Source: Tanypteryx hageni
Lineage: Eukaryota > Arthropoda > Insecta > Odonata > Petaluridae
Length of the DNA stretch: 64,000 bases
Assembly: GCA_028673005.1 (NCBI GenBank)
Contig: CM054112.1
Coordinates: 191,181,144 to 191,245,143 of the forward strand
Direction of reading: 5' to 3'
The notes under the pieces are model-generated. The model worked only from the letters and a program-made list of their open reading frames with translations. It did no database searches and was not told the origin of the DNA. How positions within the stretch are numbered: position 1 is the first letter of the stretch; each line of letters opens with the position of its first letter. Positions 36,591-48,584 of this stretch are shown here, piece after piece. The position numbers were made by a program, and so were the translations under genes.

Positions 36591-39060
36591 TCAGGACCTG
36601 CAAAGTCGGGTAGCGAGTTATAAAAAAGCGAGAAACCCCAACGAATTTGTCGCCCTCACTGACAGGTGGATGGGAAAAACACATCCCGAGCGGGAAGCAA
36701 TGCGCTGGGCTAAAAGTAAAAACGTCAAAAATAAGGCAGACACGGAATGGAGTTTAAATGACTCGGGAATATAATCGAGAACTCACGAGATATGCATAGT
36801 GCACTCTACATTTTGGGGTAAAGAATTAAAGGGGTAAGATTCGAACATACTATTTTCCATAATTGATTTTTATCCTGCAAATACCCCGTCAGAATGGCTG
36901 TGTGATAAAACAGCAGTTTTAAATGCCACTGTACTTCAGTGTAAATGTCTCACCAATTATAGAAAGAATAACTTTTGTGACATGAAAAAATCCTTACACA
37001 CGAAACTGAAATTCACAGGCAAAGGCGCTCCTACTGCACATCTATATCCTGAAATGTTGATCATGAGAGAGTGAGCACTATTTAAAGGACGATACGCGTA
37101 AACATGGGTAATTGTATTTCGCGAAATTCATAGGTAACATGAAGCGGTAGGTTGATAACTTGTCCATTAAGAAAGGGCTAAAAATATGCAGAAAAATAAA
37201 ATGACTGACTTGAAAATATACAAAATAACAATTCTTCGTTATTTGATAATATAAAAAATAAAATGTAAAATTATTTTGTCAGTGACTCGGAAAGGTAGAG
37301 CTTTAAAAATAAAATAACAAGATAAGATATTACAGTAATCATAACATTAACCTATAATCGAGTCAATCTCAGCAATGGCATCTCAGTAAACGAAAAGGTA
37401 AACATACACAGGGCTAGCAAATAAGTACTCACCTTTTCCTCGGTAAAAATTGTCCACCAAGCTAAACTGTTTTCGGAGATGGCATAATCCAATATAAAAG
37501 CTATACAAATAAGATATTACTATCCCTTCAAGCGCAGTCTCATGCGTAGTTCACCATCTGTCAGAATAGTATTCACTCACTTTCACAATTTTACACTTCA
37601 TGCTCATTCATGAGGTCAACAAGCAATCCAAAACTGCACTGAACACATTTTATAAAAATATATTTTTCACACTAATGAATAACTGAAGAAAGCTCTTCTC
37701 TAGCCAAGACGTCTCTTTTTCCTTGGACCTTAGAGCAGAATGCTACCGAGGACTTCACGATCGTTCACATTGCATAGCGTCCTCATCAAACGCGAAATTT
37801 TCATGAACCTCGATGAAACAAAAGAAATGCAATTTCCGTATATCAACTGTTGGCGCCAATTTGTAAATGGAATATGATTACTAAAAATTTATATATGAAA
37901 TAATCCTGTATAAACATCTAATATGTCTAAGATATAGCGGCATATTTCGTTATATTTTTTATTAATGTTCAATTTTTAGAAGTCGCGTGGCCTACACCTT
38001 CTTATATCCAGTATGTTATGGATACAGACAACTACAAACAATGTTCTGTTTTACTTATTTGTCGATATTTCCATGTGAATACATTATTATTATATTTATT
38101 ATTCACCATCCAAATCATAAGAATTTTCTTTAATTGCAGACTGAAAAGACAATCAGACCAGTGTTTTATGTTTTAACATTTTCAGAAATGCTGGGATAGT
38201 TTGGTTTCATTTGTTGTCATGAATAATTGCAAAAGATTACGACTTTTATTATTAGTCAGACTTTATTGATATGATGTAACTGTACTCATACGACAGCTCT
38301 GTCTTCGTTGCTAGTAAGGAATAATCTTTCCATATGAATCTTATAAAATATTCAAGAATCAATAGTTTTCAAAAAATTATTGTCTATCAATTTTTCTTCA
38401 TTTGATGGTTTGTTATGAAGGACCTACAAGTAGTTTATATCATCGTACAATTGAAATTCGAACTCGTTTATGGTAAATTACTAATAAGTATATTGGTAAT
38501 ATCAGACCTAAGCAGAATTGTTTTTATGTAAAATAAAAGGCATTTATAACCACAGATTTTGTCACAGTAATGAATTATTTGTCCTTGTGTTAATTCATTT
38601 CACAATTGTTTGCATGTCATAACAATTTTGCCACATTCTGTGATAAGAATTAGAAATCTCTGCATGATGGATTTGAGATTTTCTATGTAAAACAAAAACA
38701 CATTCCTGGAATTGAACCCAGAACTTCAATCTTCGCCAAATAAAATATAGCCCGGAGGTGGACCCTAACAGGACGAGCCTCATATCAAGTTTCATGAAAA
38801 TCGGTCCATTGATGAAAAAGTTGTTAGTAGGGGACACACATACACAGACAGGAGCATTTCATAAGTCTGTTTCCTTTGGAAACCAGCCTAAAAATACCTT
38901 CCTAGATCTTGACAGATTGGCACAGATCTGTGGTGAAATTGCTAAAAAGCTGCTCTTAGTTAAGTTTTTCCTGAGATGGTTGTCTAGCCATTTCACCTTA
39001 TATCATGGTCCCAAGGCTGGATTAAGGGGCTCAGGAGCCCTGGTGCCAAACATGGATGCC
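36591..39060. other. 5' flank of the FRMPD4-like gene and intergenic DNA
   Basis: This holds the probable promoter side of the FRMPD4-like gene and the possible leader exon at 37433. About 38590-38730 on the minus strand contains GGGTTCAATTCC, a B-box-like SINE trace. About 38780-38860 has a tail-like phrase ending in ACACACATACACAGACAGG. No other gene was found. Confidence 0.4.
37433..37492 (-). other. Possible non-coding 5' exon of the FRMPD4-like gene
   Basis: A strong donor (AAAAG|GTGAGTA) sits at 37433-37426. A TTTGTATAG acceptor-like sequence lies about 70 bases upstream in gene orientation, and a TTTGCAG acceptor lies just before the coding ATG at 36590. Together they could form a spliced leader exon. 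The stretch contains a short upstream ORF and no recognisable protein. Support is splice signals only. Confidence 0.25.
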
Positions 39061-39069
39061 ACAATTAAA

Positions 39070-39540
39070 AATTAAACTCTTTCAGTAATTTTTGGATTTG
39101 GAATGATTTGGCTGAATGGATTTCAATTAAATTGTGTATATAAGATTTGTACAACATATCATAATGAAATAAAGAAGTTTAAAGCGGAGCTTAGGAGCAA
39201 GGCTACCACAATAAAATGTTAAATAATATTTTTTTACACATATTTCTAGAGAACTGACCTAATGGATTTTAACCAAATATAGTATATTTAATCTTCATAT
39301 AAATAAATAACCAAAATATCATATTTCAACCGGGTCGACTAAACAGGGCTACCACAATAATAAGGTTAGAATTTTTCTGTAACTATGAATTTCGAAGGTA
39401 TTGGCTGAATGGATTTCAAAGAAATATCGTTTATAGGGCGAGTATAGAATGGAAAAATGAGATGAATATGTTTAGAATGGATCAAAAAGGCATGGCTACC
39501 ACAATATAAGGCAAATAATTTTCTGATTTCTAAGCAAATA
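39070..39540 (+). repeat. Tandem repeat, about three units of 147 bp
   Basis: The phrase GGCTACCACAATA occurs at about 39201, 39347 and 39494, spaced 146-147 bp. Midway in each unit a CTGAATGGATTTCAA-type phrase recurs at about 39110, 39255 and 39402. The units are diverged, so the array is old. Confidence 0.75.
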
Positions 39541-40649
39541 CATTACTATATGATTATACTATGGCGAATTTGATGAAAAGCACTTCTGTACCATGGTAAA
39601 CCTGTGTTCACCTCTACTTGTTATATATTAAAATTGTATTGAAAGATAAGTAGGCAGATTAGTTCTTTCCAGAACCACTTGTTTAATACTATATAGCTTG
39701 AAAGAAATTGTATCGTCTTCCACTATTTCTTTGACATGCCCTATACATGTATTTATCGTGTCCTTAGGTTAATAAAGTATTATTATTATTACATACGTAT
39801 AAAAAGATAAGAGCTAATAATATGTGTATTTGGAAATATTAATGAAGAATTAACTTGGTTTAGCATTATTTTTGAAAAATTTTACCCTTATTATATCAGT
39901 AGTTCTCAGACTGGAGGTGACGAAAGGCTTTCAGGAAGGTTGCAGAAATGGCAGTGTAAATGTAAGAGTTTCAATATTTAAAATATTTTAGTTTTCATTT
40001 AATTGCATTATTTCATTCCATTACTAAGTAAAATCCCAATTTGTGCCAAGTTTAATTCTCTTGTTTTCCACAATTTTTTAGCTGAATAAAACACTCTCTA
40101 AATATATTTACTTCATAAAATCATCCTCCTAATTTTTTCACCAAAAATAACAACCAGAAATTTTTCTTTCTTTTTGTTCTTTATTTCCATGGATTTACAG
40201 TCTTGGCAGTGGGTTTATGTGCTGTCTGCCTCCACACAAGTGTCTTAATCACTATGCATAGACATTTTACCTTAAATCTCTGAAAAGTATTCAGTTTTTT
40301 TAATATTAAAAATGATAAGTTTTAAATTGCAAAATTATTAGCATTCACCTAGTCAAAGAAGAAAAGGTGGTCTATAAAAATAGTGGAAAGGCAGGTTAAG
40401 GATGACCATCTTTTAAAACCAGCTAATAAAACTAATGAGAGAAGCTACACAACAATTTGATGTAATTTCAGTGGGAAATAAACAGCTGCAAATGGGAATG
40501 TCTTTTCAACAAATCTCAATTTTCTGATTCAGGGCATTGAAACTATAAAAACACCTGAATCTCTAACCCTAAATTAATTTTTACATTTCGTCCTTAGTCT
40601 ACTTGGATTAAATTTTTAAATGCCCTGAAATGGCAGCTGCGATATATAT

Positions 40650-40674
40650 GTATGTATGTATATATCAGGAGCAC

Positions 40675-40710
<36 letters not shown>

Positions 40711-40712
40711 AA
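40650..40712 (+). repeat. (TA)n/(TG)n microsatellite
   Basis: GTATGTATGTATATATC, then a (TA)n run passing into (TG)n, about 60 bp. Confidence 0.85.
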
Positions 40713-41065
40713 AATTATGAAAACTGTCAGCATGTTGGCAACTATGAGATGCGGTTATGCCAAAAATGTTCCACGTAATTAAGACCACCCATCATGCAGT
40801 CTTTCTCCGCATGTTTTCTACACTTGGAAAGTACTGCACAGAACAATGGCACAGTGAAGAGAGACTTAGGTTTTGCATTGTAGATTATGGCTTGGAAGTT
40901 GTGTGGTGAGTCAACAGCTCATCACCGGGAATTTAGCATTTAGTTCGCAGCAAGCAAGCTGTCAAGTGAGTGTATCTAAGCGTTTGTTTCTTCTGTGGTG
41001 TGGTTTTTATCAGATTTTGTTGTGTATTTGTGTTTCTTATTTTTTCTGTTGCTTTTTGACACTTT

Positions 41066-42540
41066 TTGATTCATTTTCCCATCTATAATGGGAAATATTG
41101 TAGAAGATTTATTAAGCATGCCATTTTCAACTCAACCTATGCTGATTGTATGAAAATTGTGGAAGAAGGTAAGTCTTGTCCAGCTCTACCAAATCTACTT
41201 TGTAAACATAAAGATGCAAAATCTGAATTTACAAGGCATTTTTCCATTTCAGAATATGGAACTGTGGGTTGGTTAGCTGGTTGTGAAATGTGATCTAGAC
41301 TTTTTTATGTTGGCTATGTTTATTGTTCTCAAACAAGAGTGGTATATGGAATTAGCATGGGTTTTCTGATCTTAACCATTTAGCAACAGTACAGCAAAAG
41401 CATGAAAGATCTCAATAGCATGCCCAGTCTTATGTGAATCTTAAAATGTTTGGAAAACAAAGAATCAACACTGTACTTGATAACCAAAGAAAAATTGCAA
41501 TAAACCAGCACAATGAACAACTGAATAAAAAAGAGATATTTTGAAAAGGTTCATTGATGCAATATTCTACTTATCTAAACAGGAGCCTCCTTTGCAAGGT
41601 AATGATGAGTCTAAGAATTCAATGAATAGAGGTAATTATATAGAATTTTTAAATGCACTTCCTAATTATGATCCTCTTTTAGATAATTGTTTAAATACCT
41701 CAACTGTGTTTTAAAGAATTTCTCCCTCTGTACAAAATGATCTTATCAAATCTATATCCAAAGTTTTTAAAGATGCAAAAAAAATGAAATTTATTCAGCA
41801 ACATTTGTAGCCATTGTGCAGGATTAAATTTCTGATGTCATGTCAAAATCACAGCTCTCAACAGATTTGAGTTTTGTACATGATGGGAAAATACATGAAA
41901 GATTCATTGGGTTTACAGACATTAGTACTGTTAGAACTTCTAGTGCTCTATTTAATCATGTTGCTAATACAGGTCAAGAATTTAAAATTGAGGGCAAATT
42001 AGTTGGACAAACCTATGATGGGGCATGTGTAATGAGTGAGCATATAAATGGTTTTCAGAGCAAAGTTATCAATACTTACCCTTTAGCACATTTTATACAT
42101 TGCTAAATTTAGTTTTAAAACAAAAACTTTCGAATATCAAAGAATATGGATCTTTTTTCCAAAACTTAAGCGGAATTGCGGCTTATTTTTCTAAATCCTC
42201 TAAAAGAGTGCATGCTCTACAGGATTTTGTTAATAAAAAATTACCATCCATAGCACCTACCACATGGAATTTTACATCCTGATTGATAAATACAGTGAAG
42301 GATTACTGGACTCAATTAATTGAATTTTTTAATTTGTTATTGAAAATTCTGAAAAATGGGACGTTGATGCTGTTGTTAAAGCATGAGAATTTTTGCCCTT
42401 CTTGCAAGATTTTCAAACAATTTTATTTCTTGAAAGTATTTCAAGACTTTACCATTATACTGATATCTTATACAATGTATTGCAAAATGCAGGTTATGAC
42501 ATATTATACTGTTGTAAAAAATAAATGATATTAAACAACA
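41066..42540 (+). pseudogene. hAT-family transposase pseudogene (ZMYM1-like type)
   Basis: Successive open segments with stops between read ISEYGTVGWLAGCEM, then IEFLNALPNYDPLLDNCL. Next come FVHDGKIHERFIGFTDIS, LVGQTYDGACVMSEHINGFQ and, after a frame change, LNLVLKQKLSNIKEYGSFF. The order and the F.G..D.S...TYDGA.VMS motif match hAT-like proteins related to vertebrate ZMYM1. Many stops and frameshifts make it dead. It lies between the two host genes. Confidence 0.82.
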
Positions 42541-42896
42541 GCTTAAGTATGAAAAGGAATGTGGATTTAGAGATATATGGGTTTCAGTGGTGTTGCCCTT
42601 GTTGGTGGGGAGGATGATAATATTGTCATTGTATTTCAGGGTTGAGATGGAGAGCCGCTGAGGGTGTCAAAGTAACACATGTAAAAACAGAAAAAACATA
42701 ACATAAAGTTGGAAGCTTTTCAGGCTAGAGCCCTTTGTCAGCGATGGAGAGAGAACTACTGCTATATGATGCACTGGGTGAGGGTGTGAGGATGATGAGG
42801 GTATGATATTTCCTGAAGAAATTTCTTACATCAAGCTCCAGTTTGCATTACAATGTGCCACATATTTAAATTGTCTCTTTTCTTTCTCCTGATACA

Positions 42897-43475
42897 TTTC
42901 TTGGTACTTTTCGGTTAATGCAGCACCATCTCCGCAGTGCCCCAAGGGGCAAGATGTGGAACTACAAGGCACTGAATGTGACGAGATCGGGAATTACGTG
43001 GAGCAGTACTCCATTGGAAACATTGGGATTCAGCTGGGCCAAGGAAGGGAAATTTGAGCATGAACAAAAAATTGGACTAGACCCCACTGGGTTGGGTAAG
43101 TTGGTAAAAGTATTTTTCATTCCTCATCACGTTCACTGTGTTCAGAGGCATCTCCATTTAAAGAAAAAGAAGGGATAAAAATTTCATTTATTTATAACGG
43201 TATTCCTTCTTTTTTCTTTGAATGGAGATGCCTCTGAACACAGCGAACATGAGGAGGAACGAAAAACACTTCCACCAACTTACCTAACCCGTTGGGGCAG
43301 AGTAAAATTTTCGTTCATGTTGAAATTTTCCTTCCCTGCCCCAGCCGAGTTCCAATGGAGTACTGCTCCACATAATTCCAAATCTCGCCACATTTAGCGC
43401 CTTGTAGTTTCATATCTTGCCCCTAGATGGGCACTACGGAGGTGGTGCCGTGTTAACCAATAAGTACCCATTTCT
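42897..43475. mobile_element. Foldback element with 250-bp inverted arms
   Basis: Arm 1 (about 42897-43160) is similar to the reverse complement of arm 2 (about 43205-43475). Both contain CACCA/TCTCCG.AGTGCCC, GTGGAGCAGTACTCCATTGG and TCAGAGGCATCTCCATT. A spacer of about 45 bp separates them. The transcript would fold into a long imperfect hairpin. It lies at the 3' side of the hAT pseudogene and probably interrupted it. Confidence 0.85.
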
Positions 43476-43479
43476 TTTG

Positions 43480-45530
43480 GAACAAATTGTTTAGAATTCC
43501 CTGTCCTGCATATTGTGAAATAGTTGCATCTTCCTTCCCATCCAATTGTTGCTCTATGCTCTATGGCTGCCTGATTCTTTTCTGCTACTGAGAAAAACAT
43601 TTTGGAGATGCTATAATTCATCATTTTATTTACTTAGCTGACATGTTGATGAAAGTGCATATTTTTCTTCAGAGGATGGCTATGACATCAAATAATATAA
43701 TATCAATATCACTGGCCAACATAAGAAAGCTTTTAAAAAGTTATTTCCTGTTGATGTACATTATAATGCATCTTGTTTTATAGTTAATTTGGATATACTG
43801 CAGGTCATGACCCCCAAAGAAAAATTAAAAAAAAAGCTATGCAAAGTATTCATGCTGCAATGTTTACAAATCCACATCATCAACACCCTTTCTGATGAAA
43901 GCCATAATAAAAACGAAAAGAAATCATAATTTAGAGTTAAATATGATCATTTCTACAATTTTTCTATAGCAGAGGAGTTCCTTATCTCTTTAAATCATGC
44001 ATAATATATTCTTACAGGCCTGTTGCATGGAAATATGCTGCCTGAGGCAAAAAGACATCCCATTTCATGACACAAGGCTGTAGATCAAAGATGATGCTAC
44101 CTTAATGTCGTCTCCAGAAAAGTGCCAGTCGTCTCCAGAAATGAGCCACCTGAGGGAGTCGCCTCTCAATGATGGCCCTTTATGCTTATACCATTTCAAA
44201 TTATACTTAATTTTAAGAGATTATTTGTTTGGATACCACTGAATGCTACTGATACATCCCATTTCTCTAGACCTCTTCAGGTATACCTTGCCTATAAACA
44301 TTCTTCTAAATGGCATTTCATTATAACAGCACTCAGACACCATCACCAAAATTTGGTTTGCCATATCCTTCAGCTTGTTATCACACTTTAAAAAATAATT
44401 CCCATAAAATTTAAAATGAACCAAACAGGGTAGAAATAAAGCATCATCCACGGCATCATACTGTAATCTGATGCCAAGTTTGCTCTTATTCTGCATAACT
44501 TTGCTTTATTAATCTCAGTTCAAGACTTTTAGTGCCTAAACAATCTGGGCAAATCAAGGGGCCTCAGGATTCAGGGGATCCAAAAATTGATTTTGAATTT
44601 TTATTTATTTCGTTTTATTATAATTAATTTTATAGGAGTGGCAGTTTACATGGTGCAAATTTGTTGATATGAAATTAAAAATAAATATTGTAAAAAATAA
44701 TATAAAATGATATGCATGCCTTCCCATGGGTACAATGAAAATCAGTGAAATTATGATCAAATTTCTCTTTTATCATTATGCCATCATATGGCTGAGTTAG
44801 TGTTATTTCATTGTTTATTTAATACAGAGTACAGTACAATGAAATTATTTCACTATTATTATTTTTCTCTAAAAGTAACTATAATAACTATGTATTATAA
44901 AAAAATGTTCATGAAAAGAACATAACATTATAGCCTAGGTATAGATGGGAAAATCGCCATTCTCTAAAGAGCTCATTTTCAAGGAACTGAATCTGTCATT
45001 CCTGTACATTGTGTTTAAGATGTTTATCATGCTATATTTATTATGAAGCCAATTATTTGAAATAGCAAGTGGTTATGTGATCAAAAGAGTTGCTTCACAG
45101 AAGTAAATGTCTTATTTTAGTATGTAATAGGTACTTTTTGTGCTTAATAGGTATAATATATGTTATGATTACTCATAGAATTTGTTTTTAACATGTTTTC
45201 AAAGGGTGGTAGATTCATACTTTTGTGCAAGTAATTTTATGGTAGTATTATTTCATTTAAATATACTTATTTAAATACTTTGAATATACTTATAAATTAA
45301 AATTGAGCTGTTCAATAGAAAACATTAGGAGTACAGGATGGTATTATAAAATAGATGCACAGTGGTGAGAAGCAATGGGAATTAGGAAGAAGTTGTAGTG
45401 CCAGTGATACTATGATTCAAGGATAACTTATTACCAGGTAATTGAGACAATTACTTAGAAGACATCAAAACTTAAGGTTGATTTGTTTGTTTAATATTTA
45501 TAAGATATGAAAAATATTTACAGAAAAATA
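43480..45530. other. Intergenic AT-rich DNA
   Basis: Possibly includes the decayed 3' part of the 41-kb hAT pseudogene up to about 43.95 kb. Otherwise no gene, RNA or bounded element was recognised. Confidence 0.5.
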
Positions 45531-45542
45531 ATATCTTAAAAA

Positions 45543-45676
45543 CAGTGGTGTACCAGAAAATGTGTAGGTCTCCTGCCAAAACAAAATTTAAGGCCCTCAT
45601 GAAAAATAAATTGAGCCCCTTTGGCCATGGGCTCCCCTGCTGCATGGGGGTTGTGGGAGTGTCCGATACACCACAG
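45543..45676. mobile_element. Small hAT-type MITE with perfect 8-bp target duplication
   Basis: The ends CAGTGGTGTACCAG and (reversed) CTGTGGTGTATCGG are inverted repeats. The flanks 45535-45542 and 45677-45684 are both CTTAAAAA. It is 134 bp long. It lies 3' of the EAAT gene. Confidence 0.85.
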
Positions 45677-46198
45677 CTTAAAAAGTTTGTAGTTTCAGTA
45701 TATTTAGCATAAAAATCCACAGCTTCTGGGAATAAGATTTTGCAGTATAACATTTTTATTGGCCATTTTAAGTCTGAAAAATAATAGTTGCTTTAACCAA
45801 ACAAAATCCAAACTTGAAAATAACAGGCTTCACCAAAATGTTGTTTTGTATAATATGCTATAACTGATAATAATTAAATCATATGATATATGAAGAAGAT
45901 ATTTCACTTCATATTCAATTTTATGCTCATTGAAATATGTTGTAGATTGGCCAACAAAAAAATATGTCAAGAAATATTAAAGTAAATTTATAAAAATTTA
46001 AAGAATTAATAATTGGACAGTGTCTGAAAATGTGTGACTTAATCAAGATGACTTCTATTCTACAGAATAATTCCCCAACAATGAATGTAAGTTTATTAAA
46101 AATTCATGATGAAGAAATATGCCAATGAAATTCATAAAATCATAATAAAAAATGCAGCATAGCTAAATGTGCAATGGATATGCATAATAAAATAATAA

Positions 46199-46204
46199 TT
46201 TATT
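46199..46204 (-). promoter_or_regulatory. Candidate poly(A) signal of the EAAT gene
   Basis: AATAAA on the minus strand about 340 bases downstream of the EAAT stop. In such AT-rich sequence the hexamer is common, so this is only a plausible site. Confidence 0.3.
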
Positions 46205-46541
46205 CATTATTATTTTATAAATGTATCATTATGATATCTATTTTGTATTTTTAATAAAATACAAAAAATAGAATTAAAAAATTGGACATTTGATTGTGCT
46301 CTGATGCCATTATTTGCATTTAAGAGACCATTAATGGTTTGCTACTTTTAAAAATATCTCAGAATCCTATCAACTTAACTGCATATGACGTCTCTTTAAA
46401 ACAACTATGCAATTACAACATGATTTATAGTCCCATTATTATGAAAGCAAAGGACTACATAATCATAGATTTCTTATGTAAAATATTCTTTATACAAAAA
46501 ATAATCACAGAGTATAATAAAATACTATGCAATAAAAGATA

Positions 46542-46746
46542 TTAGATATTGGTTTCTTTATCTTGCTCATAGTTCTTTTTCAGTAAACCTTCATTGTTTC
46601 TCACTGTCACAATCTCAGGATGACTTTTCAAAGACTTATCTTCATTTAGTTCATCCAGTTCATGTAGTTCATCCTTTACCAGATGATAAATAATTCCAGC
46701 ACCATATGCATTTCCAAGAACATTGATAGAAGTTCGAATCCGATCT
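46542..46746 (-). CDS. EAAT exon J: TM8 substrate site, C-terminal tail and stop
   Basis: The exon reads [19 protein letters not shown], then a hydrophilic tail of about 45 residues rich in Glu, Asp, Asn and Lys, ending ETNI and TAA. The TM8 Arg that grips the acidic side chain is present (DRIRT), as are the first Asp and the Asn of the ion site. The Asp normally found in VLGD is Asn (GGA AAT GCA). The acceptor ends TTTCAG. Confidence 0.95.
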
Positions 46747-47548
46747 CTGAAAGAAAGTAAACATGATAGGGGTATCTACAAATTAATCTAGCAATTCATT
46801 GATGATAGAACTTTTCCATGCATGTCATGTGGAGATTTCTTTCCTAAGCTTTTTATTTTACTAATATAAAATATATTGAACTATTGAGTAATTATAATGC
46901 TTACTTTCTTATAAAAGAGATATGCAGCCTTTCAAATCAGTGTTTCCTTCTTCATTGACTATATGACACACATACATATAAAATGCAATGTTGCAAATCA
47001 TACTATAGATTTCCATATGAAATCCAATAAGAAATATATCTTCAATAAGTAAATAGCTTTAGATATGATAGCTACAGGAAAGTGAATAATTCCATGATTA
47101 TCAAAATCTATGACAATAGGTATTAGTAGATTTTATCTCGATATTACATGCGGGAATTAATTTAAAACTATGATGATTTCTGTAAAAATTCTTAATTTTA
47201 ATAAGATAAAATATTTTGTACATACTAATAACCTGGAAATTTTTTTGTTTAAGGAATACATTTGATTGTAAATGTATTAAGAATATTCTTCCAGTTTTGA
47301 AGAATAAGAATTGATTATTGAGTCATTTTAATTTATGACATTTCAGTTTTTAATGTTTAGAAATTAAAATTCTATATAAATATACTAATTTCATGATTTG
47401 ATTTCCAAATTTCAAAATTTCCTTTCATCCATTCAATCGCACAATTATTGTTATTCAATTTCATTTACTGAGAGAAGAACATGAGGTAAGAAAAGTTCAT
47501 TGCTCAGTTAAATATATTATGTAACCAAAATATGATATATAAACTTAC
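46747..47548. other. EAAT intron between exons J and I
   Basis: AT-rich intron with nothing recognised inside. Confidence 0.7.
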
Positions 47549-47683
47549 AGCATCCAATCAACAGTGAGCAGTAAAGATATATCATCACTTGGTAATCCCA
47601 AAGCAGATAGAACAAGAATCATTGTGACAAGAGCTGTACTGGGGATAGCAGCTGCTCCAACACTGGCTAGTATAGCAGTTAAA
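47549..47683 (-). CDS. EAAT exon I: HP2 and start of TM8
   Basis: This exon encodes [34 protein letters not shown] and TVDWML. It forms HP2, the extracellular gate, and the first part of TM8. The HP2 tip, usually GAAGIPQAG, reads GAAAIPSTA, so two glycines of the flexible tip are Ala. The donor is GTAAGT. Confidence 0.94.
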
Positions 47684-48089
47684 CTAAAGTATAAAAATTT
47701 TTAAAAAGATTTTTTAAATTTGTTAAACTAAATTTTGTAAAGAAAACAAACAAATATTAACTATTTAAAAAATGAGATTAAAAAAAAGAGATATGGAGGG
47801 CAACACCAATCTTTTCATTATTATAATTAAGTAAGAAACAACTACAGGTATATTCATCTATATATTAAGTGCGTTTTGTCAGTGTGTCAGAAAAGACCGA
47901 TGACATCTCACACTATAATATGCAATGGTCTCGGGTCACCGCAGTATGATAATTTACCATTATATTTTGTCCCCGAATGGTTATTGGACAACACTAATCC
48001 ATGGCATGTTAACTACATTATTAAAATTTCATTATAAGTATTTATACTTCTTTTTTTGGTTGCAAATATTGCAATATCATGCAATTTTA

Positions 48090-48480
48090 CCATACTGCCA
48101 TCTCATGGAAGTAATAGGAACTGGTAAAACCTAAAATGTGGGACCGTTGGAGATAGTTTAAATGTTCACCACCAGGAGGCACTGTAGTATTTTTACATGC
48201 ATTTTTTAAAATTATACCCATGCACATTTTTGATTTCCATTGCATTACATTAATGTCATAGAAAACATTAAAATAAAAAGTATGAATATCTAATAGCAGA
48301 ATTTGTCGCAAAACATAATTTGAACAGAAAATTTTGATAGAAAATATTTATGTTGGGCATCTTTCTATTACTGTCATCTCAGGAACACACATGGAACTGG
48401 TATAACCTTAAATGTGGGACCGTCGGAGATAGTTGAAAAGTTCTCCACCAGGAGGCACTCTAGTATATTGGAATACATTT
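48090..48480 (+). repeat. Two direct repeats of about 115 bp
   Basis: 48090-48205 and 48365-48480 share TGTGGGACCG, GGAGATAGTT and CACCAGGAGGCACT in the same order, about 275 bp apart. The origin is unclear; it may be part of one older element duplicated locally. Confidence 0.7.
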
Positions 48481-48584
48481 CTAAAAATAAACCAACCCAT
48501 TGCATTAATTTATCATGGAAGTAAACACATATATAATTGATGCTGCAAGCAACGCTGCACTAAGCAGGTAGAGAAATATTATTG

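Larger units (their letters stand above)
18650..37850. promoter_or_regulatory. CpG-rich, GAGA-rich block around the FRMPD4-like 5' end
   Basis: From about 18.65 to 37.85 kb the sequence is rich in CG dinucleotides (CGTCGTCGAC, GCGCG, CGAACG and similar throughout), while both flanks are AT-rich and CpG-poor. It holds most of intron 1, coding exon 1 and about 1.2 kb upstream. There are many short ORFs in all frames, as open CpG-rich sequence gives by chance, but none has a recognisable domain. Apart from the Helitron-type piece at 30.7 kb and a few MITE-like fragments it has few recognisable transposons. In animals such CpG retention usually marks DNA kept free of germline methylation, typical of promoters and developmental regulatory regions. 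The borders are estimated by eye. Confidence 0.55.

Noticed and set aside
36394..36684. Arg/Gly-rich ORF overlapping FRMPD4-like exon 1 in another frame
   Set aside because: It is a shadow of the true frame, which carries the WW domain in phase with exon 2.
43394..43624. 76-codon minus-strand ORF
   Set aside because: Mostly the right arm of the foldback element, with no protein features.
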